This document shows, in pieces, positions 54,479-61,300 of a DNA stretch of 64,000 bases; positions within the stretch are counted from its first letter, which is position 1; each line of letters opens with the position of its first letter. The translations under genes were made by a program, and so were the position numbers. Origin of the DNA: JAHEFT01 sp963700705 (lineage in GTDB: Bacteria > Pseudomonadota > Gammaproteobacteria > Xanthomonadales > SZUA-36). The notes under the pieces were generated by a model, which saw only the letters and a list, made by a program, of their open reading frames with translations, had not been told where the DNA came from and did not search any database. The stretch spans positions 19,310-83,309 of the forward strand of contig CAVOYQ010000004.1 of NCBI GenBank assembly GCA_963700705.1, in the 5' to 3' direction.

Positions 54479-54501
54479 GTAGGAGCGGCCCATGGCCGCG
54501 A
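54479..54501. repeat. Single REP unit
   Basis: GTAGGAGCGGCCCATGGCCG with tail CGA, a variant of the REP family whose stem is GCGGCC..GGCCGC. It lies between cpoB and hicB. Confidence 0.75.
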
Positions 54502-54531
54502 ATCCTTTAAAACTCGTCATTGGGAACACGG

Positions 54532-54933
54532 TTACTCTGGCATTTCAAAATGAGTTCCGGCGTACGCCAGGTATTCTGAACGATTCATGCCGCAGGCTTT
54601 TGCGCGCTTGTCGATGACCCGAAGCATCGCCGGCTTCAAGGTAATGTTGATTCGTTTCGCCTGGCCCAACACTCGATCAAGGTCAACGTCTACATAAGCC
54701 AGCAATGCAGTGCCTTCGTTTGGATAGAAATCAGCCATATCAACGATTTCTGAAGGCTGGGGTATGGATTCGCCGTCTGCCGCCATATCTTCAGCGTGGG
54801 CCAAAATGGCTTCACATGCGTTTTCAATGGCCTGTTCTATGGAATCTCCAGCAGAAAAACAGCCAGGTAAATCCGGAACGGTGACGCCAAAATCCTGATG
54901 ATTATCCGTATGTAAAATGATCGGGTATCTCAT
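54532..54933 (-). CDS. hicB: HicB-family antitoxin
   Basis: A 133-residue antitoxin starting MRYPIILHTDNHQDFGVTVP. The partially degraded RNase H-like fold carries DLPGCFSAGDSIEQAIENA. The C-terminal part (RINITLKPAMLRVIDKRAKA) is a ribbon-helix-helix DNA-binding segment for autoregulation. Its ATG overlaps the stop of hicA by four bases. A longer start at 54960 lies inside hicA and is unlikely. Confidence 0.9.
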   Translation of the reverse strand: MRYPIILHTDNHQDFGVTVPDLPGCFSAGDSIEQAIENACEAILAHAEDMAADGESIPQPSEIVDMADFYPNEGTALLAYVDVDLDRVLGQAKRINITLKPAMLRVIDKRAKACGMNRSEYLAYAGTHFEMPE

Positions 54934-55130
54934 TTTGGTATCTTCAAAGTTCTGTCCCAACCGGCGCTTCTCGAGATGGATTTCAGAGTGCCGGCCGGAA
55001 AGTCTTTCTGTGGATGAATAATCGTGACGCGTCTGCCGTCAGAATGTTTGAACACGTGATGACTGCCCCTGATGCGTTTGAGCACGAATCCATCCTTCCG
55101 AAGTCGTTTTATGATCTGTCGGCTGTTCAA
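54930..55130 (-). CDS. hicA: HicA-family mRNA interferase toxin
   Basis: A 66-residue double-stranded-RNA-binding-like toxin, MNSRQIIKRLRKDGFVLKRI, with the catalytic His in GSHHVFKHSDGRRVTIIHPQ. It is full length for the family. It is the first gene of the hicAB pair, and the 134 bases between it and queE (divergent) should hold the promoter and operator. The locus is an island between cpoB and queE, which otherwise often adjoin. Confidence 0.9.
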   Translation of the reverse strand: MNSRQIIKRLRKDGFVLKRIRGSHHVFKHSDGRRVTIIHPQKDFPAGTLKSISRSAGWDRTLKIPK

Positions 55131-55264
55131 TTATACACACTAATACACATGATTCGAAAGACACTGGAATCGTAATTGAATTCGGGTGATGCCTGCATAG
55201 GCAATTGACCCGACAATGTGTAATCGTTGTAACCGAAAAGCGCCTCAACATTTACAATGGGCTG

Positions 55265-55948
55265 ATGTCAGATCGCCAGAGAAAAAAATCAGATACAGAA
55301 TCCCGGGAAGGCATGCTGAAAATCACCGAGATTTTCCATTCCCTCCAGGGTGAAGCCCTGCAGGCGGGACTGCCCACCGTGTTTATCCGGCTGACCGGCT
55401 GCCCCTTGCGCTGCACTTACTGCGACAGCGAGTACGCCTTTTACGGCGGCGAATGGATGCATTTTGACGACATCCTGAGTGAGGTCCGGCGCCATGAAAC
55501 CCCGTACGTCTGCGTCACCGGTGGCGAACCCCTGGCGCAAAAACGCTGCGCTGAACTGCTCACCCTGCTGTGCGATGAGGGCTTCAGGGTTTCGCTGGAA
55601 ACCAGCGGCGCCGTCGACATCGGCCTGGCGGATCGCCGGGTCAGCCGGGTGATGGATCTGAAAACCCCGGACTCCGGCGAGGCGAATAAAAATCTCTGGT
55701 CAAACCTGGACGAACTCACGGCGAATGACCAGGTCAAGTTCGTGATCTGCTCACGCGCGGATTACGAGTGGGCGAGGGCGCAGCTAGGAGAGCGCAAACT
55801 GGATTCCTGCTGCGAGGTCCTGTTTTCCCCGGCCTGGGGGCAGGTAGAGGCCAGGGACCTGGCGGAATGGATCCTGGAAGACCATCTACCGGTCAGGTAT
55901 CAACTCCAGTTGCATAAAATATTATGGGGCGACATACCGGGCAAATGA
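55265..55948 (+). CDS. queE: 7-carboxy-7-deazaguanine synthase QueE
   Basis: A radical SAM enzyme of queuosine synthesis. The 4Fe-4S motif is CPLRCTYC in LTGCPLRCTYCDSEYAF; SLQGEALQAGLPTVFIRLTG precedes it and VTGGEPL binds SAM. ATG at 55265 gives a 227-residue protein; a second in-frame ATG at 55313 (MLKITEIFHS) gives the length more typical of homologs, but its ribosome site would be very close. Followed by queC at 13 bases. Confidence 0.92.
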   Translation: MSDRQRKKSDTESREGMLKITEIFHSLQGEALQAGLPTVFIRLTGCPLRCTYCDSEYAFYGGEWMHFDDILSEVRRHETPYVCVTGGEPLAQKRCAELLTLLCDEGFRVSLETSGAVDIGLADRRVSRVMDLKTPDSGEANKNLWSNLDELTANDQVKFVICSRADYEWARAQLGERKLDSCCEVLFSPAWGQVEARDLAEWILEDHLPVRYQLQLHKILWGDIPGK

Positions 55949-55961
55949 GCGAGGGATAACG

Positions 55962-56642
55962 ATGGTCCAGCAACAAAAAGCAGTAGTGCTTGTATCCGGT
56001 GGATTGGATTCCGTGACCGCGCTGGCCATCGCGCAGGAACAGGAGTTTGATTGCTACGCCCTGTCGGTCGACTACGGCCAGCGGCACCGCTCGGAACTGG
56101 ATGCCGCAAAACGTGTTACCGACGCCGCCGGGGTTTCGTTGAAGGTGCTTCCGCTGGATTTACGCGCCATCGGCGGATCGGCCCTGACCGACGACATCGA
56201 TGTGCCGGAAACAGAAAGCACGGGCATTCCGGCCACCTATGTCCCCGCCCGCAACACCATCATGCTGTCCCTGGCGCTGGCCTATGCCGAAGTGCTGGGC
56301 GCGGATGACATTTTTATCGGTGTCAACGCGGTGGACTATTCCGGCTACCCGGACTGCCGGCCTGAGTTCATCGAGGCCTACCAGCATATGGCCCGCCTGG
56401 CGACCAAAGCCGGCGTCGAAGGCAGGGCGATGACCATCCACACCCCGCTGATCATCCTGACCAAGGCGGACATCATCCTCAAGGGGATCGAACTGGGCGT
56501 GGATTACGCGATGACGGTCTCCTGTTACCAGGCGGATGGAGAAGGGCGGGCCTGCGGCCTGTGCGATTCCTGCCGGATACGCAGGGAGGGATTCCAGTCC
56601 GCCGGTGTGCCTGACCCGACGAAATATCGGCAAAATCCTTGA
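55962..56642 (+). CDS. queC: 7-cyano-7-deazaguanine synthase QueC
   Basis: A 226-residue ATP-pyrophosphatase making preQ0 from the QueE product. The P-loop is VSGGLDSVTAL. The zinc site is in the C-terminal SCYQ...CGLCDSCRIRREGF. It forms a pair with queE. The stop is 40 bases before the tRNA-Lys gene. Confidence 0.94.
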   Translation: MVQQQKAVVLVSGGLDSVTALAIAQEQEFDCYALSVDYGQRHRSELDAAKRVTDAAGVSLKVLPLDLRAIGGSALTDDIDVPETESTGIPATYVPARNTIMLSLALAYAEVLGADDIFIGVNAVDYSGYPDCRPEFIEAYQHMARLATKAGVEGRAMTIHTPLIILTKADIILKGIELGVDYAMTVSCYQADGEGRACGLCDSCRIRREGFQSAGVPDPTKYRQNP

Positions 56643-56682
56643 GCCGAAAGGCAAATTCCCCTACAATTCCGCCTCTTCCTGG

Positions 56683-56758
56683 GGGTCGTTAGCTCAGTTG
56701 GTAGAGCACTGGACTTTTAATCCATTGGTCGAAGGTTCGAATCCTTCACGACCCACCA
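56683..56758 (+). tRNA. tRNA-Lys (anticodon TTT)
   Basis: A 76-base cloverleaf with encoded CCA. Acceptor stem GGGTCGT / ACGACCC, D-loop AGCTCAGTTGGTAGAGC, anticodon loop CTTTTAA with TTT at 56716-56718, T-arm AAGGTTCGAATCCTT. The sequence differs little from E. coli tRNA-Lys. Confidence 0.97.
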
Positions 56759-57076
56759 TTTTTCAAAAATTGGAACCAACCCGATTAAGCGCTGACCACT
56801 CCTGGCGCCTGTAATTCCTTCCCAAGCTCGTAAGTTTACTCTGGCATTTATTCTGACCCCAAAGCTTCAAAGCTTCTAGCCGACTTTCCTTATCAGATGT
56901 ACTCGCTAGCACCCCTGTGAATTGCTCCATACCCTTCAATCACTTAGAGTAATCATGATCGTTTCCGCAGATCACTTTTGAAGGTCTTTGGCTGATAGGC
57001 GACCGGACATAAGCTAAACAGGGGTTGACATAATGGGGTTCATTGAACTACAGTCTGGTTCATTGGGTCATAGCTG
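56759..57076. other. Stretch without a gene after tRNA-Lys
   Basis: About 318 bases with lower GC than the flanks. No integrase and no duplicate of the tRNA 3' end were seen. At about 56835-56860 lies TTATTCTGACCCC with TTTACTCTGGC before it, a degenerate form of the GGGGTCAGAG-type repeats. TTGACA at 57025 with TAATGG could belong to a promoter of the following toxin remnant. Confidence 0.5.
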
Positions 57077-57232
57077 ATGCAGACGCTGGTCCCGATCGGT
57101 ACTTTTGAAGACAAGGCCGGCAGGCTGCTGGGTAAGGTCGGCTTTAGCGATATGCTGGAGTTCCTGGCCAGGCGACCGAAGGCTGGCCGCATCATCCAAG
57201 GGACTGGAGGTTTGCGCAAAAGGCGCAATTGA
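57077..57232 (+). pseudogene. RelE/HigB-type toxin remnant (internal deletion)
   Basis: Fifty-one residues, MQTLVPIGTFEDKAGRLLGK then FLARRPKAGRIIQGTGGLRK, match the first half of RelE/HigB toxins (usually about 105-115 residues). After GLRKRRN a TGA follows. The next bases, in another frame, read KKYVDAIIVEFG, which looks like the C-terminal end of such a toxin. The middle with the active residues is missing, so the toxin should be dead. Confidence 0.6.
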
Positions 57233-57281
57233 AAAAAATACGTCGATGCAATCATCGTCGAATTTGGTTAGGAGACACACA

Positions 57282-57575
57282 ATGGATGACAAGCTGTTTA
57301 AGGAACTCAACGCCAATCTGAAATTGGCGGTGAAGGTCGCTAAAGGCACCACGACGCCAAAGTCAGTCTATGTCGTGTTGAGCCCAACGGATATCAAAAC
57401 CATTCGTGCCAGTGTAGGAATGTCTCAGGCCGTATTCGCGCGATCGTTTCAACTGAGTCTCGATACAATCAAAGGTTGGGAGCAGGGCAAACGTAAACCC
57501 GATGCCGCTGCAGCGAACTATTTGCGTATGATTCAAGCCGATCCGGAGCATGTGCAGCGCACGCTTTCAGCCTGA
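57282..57575 (+). CDS. XRE-type antitoxin (NadS/HigA family)
   Basis: A 97-residue protein with a helix-turn-helix in the second half (IKTIRASVGMSQAVFARSFQ, SLDTIKGWEQGKRKPDAAAA). It begins MDDKLFKELNANLKLAVKVA after a good TAGGAG site. This type follows a RelE/HigB-like toxin gene and represses the pair. Here the partner upstream is a remnant, so the antitoxin stands alone. Confidence 0.8.
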   Translation: MDDKLFKELNANLKLAVKVAKGTTTPKSVYVVLSPTDIKTIRASVGMSQAVFARSFQLSLDTIKGWEQGKRKPDAAAANYLRMIQADPEHVQRTLSA

Positions 57576-57612
57576 TCTTGGCGCCAATCCCGGCTTCTTA
57601 CGGCTTCTTGAT

Positions 57613-57807
57613 GGGGCCGGATACATTTATTTGGCACTGTTCTCGGCCGTCCCCCTTTTCCATCCCCGATTTTTACCGACAAAGCGCCTTCAATCGACTT
57701 TTTGAACCTATCGTTACCCGTTGGAAGGCCTTTATTCACACCGTATCGAATCGTCTCCATCAGACCAGAATCAAGTAGGAATCAACCTCGAAAATGTATC
57801 CGGCCCC
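57613..57807. repeat. 16-bp inverted repeats bounding a RAYT fragment
   Basis: GGGGCCGGATACATTT at 57613-57628 and its exact reverse complement at 57792-57807 bound the transposase fragment. They may be the ends of a REP-type element or target sites of the enzyme. Confidence 0.6.
57638..57769 (-). pseudogene. REP-associated tyrosine transposase (RAYT) C-terminal fragment A
   Basis: On the minus strand METIRYGVNKGLPTGNDRFK followed by KSIEGALSVKIGDGKGGRPR is the usual C-terminal end of RAYT enzymes (Y1 transposase family). Nothing of the catalytic HUH domain is present. A closely similar stretch of about 105 bases occurs at 60554-60658. The remaining parts of 57576-57942 hold no gene. Confidence 0.65.
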
Positions 57808-57942
57808 ATAGACTCATGGATGCGGAGCAAGCTGCTCAGTACGTGAGTGGGCTTCCTGAAAACATCCTACAAACCGGCGAAATAAGCGAATACGACTGTT
57901 ATAGTTGACCTCGGCTTATTCAACGATCAATTCAGGATATTC

Positions 57943-59625
57943 ATGAACACATTTGCTGCAGCAGCTCTGGTGTTGTGCTTCGCGGTAACCGCATTTTCTT
58001 CAGCCGTCGCTGCTGATCAGGCCATCACACCCGTTGAAGGTGATTTCACCATCGAGCGATTTGAATATGACGATGGCAATGTGGGCTCTCTGACCCAACA
58101 CTACCGCACTCTGGGTTCACCGCGGATGGACGCTGATGGCAAGGTCACCAACGCCGTTCTGATCATGCATGGCACTACGGGCAGCGGCGCCGGATTCCTC
58201 AGTGACAATTACGCGGGCGTGCTGTTCGGTCCCGGCGAATTGCTCGATGCCACCCGCTACTTCCTCATTCTTCCCGATTCGATAGGGCATGGCCAGTCCA
58301 GCCGTCCCAGTGCCGGCGAGGCCACGAAATTTCCCCGTTACACCTACGACGATATGGTGAAAGCCCAGCACGAGCTGTTGATCGAACATCTGGGTGTGAA
58401 TCATGTGCGACTGGTAACCGGCACTTCCATGGGCGGAATGTTGAGCTGGGTTTGGGGCTATACCTACCCGGAGTTCATGGACGGGCTGATGCCGCTGGCC
58501 AGTCTGCCGGTGGAGATCGCAGGGCGCAACCGGATGTTGCGCAAAATGATTATCGACGCTGTCACCAACGACCCTGATTACAACCAGGGCTTTTACACCG
58601 AACAACCGGCGGGACTGCGAGAAGCGATGTATCCGCTGATTTTCATGGTTTCGAGTCCGCTGCAATATCAACTGCAGGCACCCACCCGGGAAAGCTCTGA
58701 GGCCATGCTTGACGGGCTGGTGACTCGTTACAGTTCACGCATGGATGCGAATGATCTGATCTACGCGTTTGATGCTTCGCGTAATTACAATCCAGCACCA
58801 TATTTGCAGGACATTCAAGCGCCTCTGCTGGCGATCAATTCAGCTGATGACCAGGTCAATCCACCTGAGCTCGGCTTGCTGGAATCGCATATTGGCCTGG
58901 TACCGGATGGCGAGGCAGTCACCCTGGCCATCAGCCCGCTCACGCGAGGTCACGGCACCCATTCATATCCGACTGTCTGGGGCCCTTATCTGGCCCGGTT
59001 CCTGGCTTCGACCGCTGGTGAAAAATCGGCAGCTGATCGCGACTACGGCAGCTTGCTCGAACCGGATTCATCTCTTTGGCAAGACGCTGCGCCGGAACAA
59101 TATATTGCGCGTTTTGAAACCACGGAAGGTGTTTTCCGCATCTCAGTAGAACGTAAAAAAGCGCCTCTGGGCGCAGATCGTTTTTATCATCTGGTCAAAC
59201 AGGGTTACTACGATGGGGTGCACATCAATCGCGTTGTCAGCGGCTTCATCGCCCAATTTGGTGTGCATGGTACGCCTGCGGTGAATACATTGTGGAAAAC
59301 CAACATGATTGTCGACGACCCGGTGCGCGCCAGCAACATTCGTGGTGCCGTCACCTTTGCTACCACCGGACCGGACACCCGAGCCACGCAGGTTTTCATC
59401 AACACCGGCGACAATTCGCGCCTGGACGCGGATGGTTTTGCACCATTTGGCGAGGTTGTCGAAGGCATGGACGTGGTCGATCACCTTTATGCCCTTTATG
59501 GCGAAGATGCCGGAGGCGGTTTGCGTGGCGGCAGGCAGGGTCCACTGGAAACCGGAGGTAGTGCTTACCTGGACCAGAACTATCCGCTGCTGGACTTCAT
59601 CCTGAAGGCCGATGTGGAGCAGTAA
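57943..59625 (+). CDS. Exported alpha/beta hydrolase fused to a cyclophilin-type peptidyl-prolyl isomerase
   Basis: A 560-residue protein with signal peptide (cleavage near VAA-D, residue 24). Residues 30-355 are a MetX-like alpha/beta hydrolase: HGTTGSGAGF, nucleophile Ser162 in GTSMGGM, Asp302/303 in NSADDQVNP, and His337/340 in RGHGTHS. Residues about 388-555 are a cyclophilin domain: YYDGVHINRVVSGFIAQFGV keeps the Arg, but the usual His before it is Asn; VFINTGDNSRLDADGFAPFG keeps the core residues. AGGA precedes the ATG. Homoserine acetyltransferase-like hydrolases of this periplasmic type have unknown substrates. It stands alone between two RAYT fragments. Confidence 0.85.
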   Translation: MNTFAAAALVLCFAVTAFSSAVAADQAITPVEGDFTIERFEYDDGNVGSLTQHYRTLGSPRMDADGKVTNAVLIMHGTTGSGAGFLSDNYAGVLFGPGELLDATRYFLILPDSIGHGQSSRPSAGEATKFPRYTYDDMVKAQHELLIEHLGVNHVRLVTGTSMGGMLSWVWGYTYPEFMDGLMPLASLPVEIAGRNRMLRKMIIDAVTNDPDYNQGFYTEQPAGLREAMYPLIFMVSSPLQYQLQAPTRESSEAMLDGLVTRYSSRMDANDLIYAFDASRNYNPAPYLQDIQAPLLAINSADDQVNPPELGLLESHIGLVPDGEAVTLAISPLTRGHGTHSYPTVWGPYLARFLASTAGEKSAADRDYGSLLEPDSSLWQDAAPEQYIARFETTEGVFRISVERKKAPLGADRFYHLVKQGYYDGVHINRVVSGFIAQFGVHGTPAVNTLWKTNMIVDDPVRASNIRGAVTFATTGPDTRATQVFINTGDNSRLDADGFAPFGEVVEGMDVVDHLYALYGEDAGGGLRGGRQGPLETGGSAYLDQNYPLLDFILKADVEQ

Positions 59626-59734
59626 TCATCAAACTTTAAAAAAGAAAAGAAGAAAAGGCTCACAGCCCTTTTTTCCATAATTCTCCCGGCAGTTGCGGCG
59701 TCACCGGGAAAGATATCCTCGACCCGTGTTTCCG

Positions 59735-60478
59735 TTATGACGCAGCGAGTTCGCGCTTAATGGCGTCCAACCAGGGTTTTTGGCTTTTACGAAAATAGGC
59801 GGGAGCCAGCTTGGAATCTTTCATGATGGATTCCATTTCCCGGATTGAATCCTGCTGCTTTCCAGCTGCTTTGAGGCAGAGCGCCAACCGGTACCGCGCT
59901 TCGATGCCAGGGAAATGTTTTGCAACGGCGCCGTATTCGGCCAGGGCTTTATCGATCTGGCCGTCCGCCTCCAGAGCCCGTGCGTACAGCAGGTCGCCGT
60001 CGGTACTGCGAAAATCAGGATTGTGCTCGCGAAGTGTTTCCAGTGACTTTGCGGTTTCACCGGGCCTGTTCTGAGCAAACTCAATGCGTGCCCTGGTCAG
60101 CAACAATGTAGGTTCGTTGGAAAATATGCCCTTGAGCGCCCGGTTGACAATATCTTCGGCATCTTGTGGCTTGCCTGCATCCAGCAGCGCTTCGGCATAG
60201 CGACGGGCGTTGTCGGTGTTTGGGGACTGCTCCCAGGCTGCCTGGTGCAGCCTGACTTCCGCGCCGGGGTCAAAGGTCATTTTCATCTTTCTTGCAGCGC
60301 GCTGACCGGAGATACTGTTTGAGAATTCGGGTAATATTTCGATCACCAGGTATGCGATCCCACCGATCAGTGGCATGAAAATCAGGACGAAGATCCAATA
60401 ACGGCTGCGTCCCGTTTTCAGAACATGGATGATCAGGGCCAATTGGATGGCCCATATGATGATTGAGCTTAAGCGCAC
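59735..60478 (-). CDS. Membrane-anchored TPR protein with PLDc-N-type N-terminus
   Basis: A 247-residue protein. Two membrane helices (about 5-20 and 28-48; YWIFVLIFMPLIGGIAYLVI) form a PLDc-N-like module found at the start of cardiolipin synthases. Then come TPR-like helical repeats (ARRYAEALLDAGKPQDAEDI; ALEADGQIDKALAEYGAVAK; RYRLALCLKAAGKQQDSIRE). No phospholipase motif is present. It may scaffold an envelope process. It is convergent with the hydrolase-cyclophilin gene. Confidence 0.75.
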   Translation of the reverse strand: MRLSSIIIWAIQLALIIHVLKTGRSRYWIFVLIFMPLIGGIAYLVIEILPEFSNSISGQRAARKMKMTFDPGAEVRLHQAAWEQSPNTDNARRYAEALLDAGKPQDAEDIVNRALKGIFSNEPTLLLTRARIEFAQNRPGETAKSLETLREHNPDFRSTDGDLLYARALEADGQIDKALAEYGAVAKHFPGIEARYRLALCLKAAGKQQDSIREMESIMKDSKLAPAYFRKSQKPWLDAIKRELAAS

Positions 60479-60539
60479 GTGTTTGCGGTTTCGGTCATGG
60501 CGGTTAAAAAGACAAAAGCATTACCTGGGTAAGAGTCAA

Positions 60540-60747
60540 GCACGGGGGCAAAGGTTCCATCCCCGATTTTTACCGGCAAAGCACCTTCAATCGACATTTT
60601 GAACCTGTCATTACCCGTTGGAATTCCTTTATTCACACCGTATCGAATCGTCTCCATTGGCTCTTCAGGCAAGGGCTTTTCAAACAGCAACGCGTAGGCG
60701 GACCTGCGCTTTTTGTCATCCGTACCCAGATCAAGCTGTTCTGACCC
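60540..60747 (-). pseudogene. RAYT C-terminal fragment B
   Basis: On the minus strand, LFEKPLPEEP then METIRYGVNKGIPTGNDRFK and MSIEGALPVKIGDG give a somewhat longer end of the same transposase type as fragment A. GGGGTCAGAACAGCTTG (60731-60747, minus) sits at its upstream side. The catalytic part is missing. The remainder of 60479-60833 has no gene. Confidence 0.65.
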
Positions 60748-60833
60748 CTTTGATCCCTCAATGAAAGTCTTGCAAAAAACATTCCCTATAGGACAGTATC
60801 GCGACAACAAGAAGACCGCTAACCTATTCAATC

Positions 60834-61235
60834 ATGATGAACAGCACCTTGGACAATATCTTTGTAGGCATCGTCGATGATGATGGGAGCATTCGCCGAT
60901 CTCTCTCCAGGTTGTTGCGGGCGGCTGGAATGCGAACGGTTACATTCCGGTCTGCGGAGGAGTTTCTTGCCGGGGCGACGCCACCCGGACTCGACTGCCT
61001 CATACTAGACGTTCAACTGCCTGGAATGTCAGGGGTCGATCTGCGCGATAAACTTGCCACCGCAGGGGTCATGACACCGGTTCTTTTCGTTACCGCATAC
61101 GACGATCCCAGGGAACGTGAAAGAGCGCTGGCAGGCCAGTGTTTGGGATATCTCCGCAAATCCGACAGCGGCAATGAGATTCTCGATGCCATTCGGAAAA
61201 CTGTTTCAGCGCTTCATTCCAGCAGCACCTCATAA
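60834..61235 (+). CDS. Stand-alone receiver-domain protein (FixJ-type REC)
   Basis: A 133-residue single-domain response regulator. Acidic cluster Asp15-17 (IVDDDGSIRRSL), phospho-acceptor Asp59 (LILDVQLPGMSG), Thr87 (FVTAYD) and Lys109 (YLRKSD) are all present. There is no output domain. It precedes the kinase gene by 65 bases and may act as a phosphate sink or as a link in a relay. Confidence 0.85.
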   Translation: MMNSTLDNIFVGIVDDDGSIRRSLSRLLRAAGMRTVTFRSAEEFLAGATPPGLDCLILDVQLPGMSGVDLRDKLATAGVMTPVLFVTAYDDPRERERALAGQCLGYLRKSDSGNEILDAIRKTVSALHSSSTS

Positions 61236-61300
61236 AAGGGCTTGAAGAGGCCGGCCACCAAAGGCTGGACAAGCAGCTCACCCACATCAATACTGATGAC

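Noticed and set aside
56683..57942. Integrative island at tRNA-Lys
   Set aside because: No integrase and no repeat of the tRNA 3' end were found downstream within the window; the toxin remnant and RAYT fragment alone do not prove an island.
60469..60831. A 120-codon minus-strand gene upstream of the TPR protein
   Set aside because: Only its middle is recognisable, as the end of a RAYT transposase; the rest is noncoding-like, so it is treated as a remnant.
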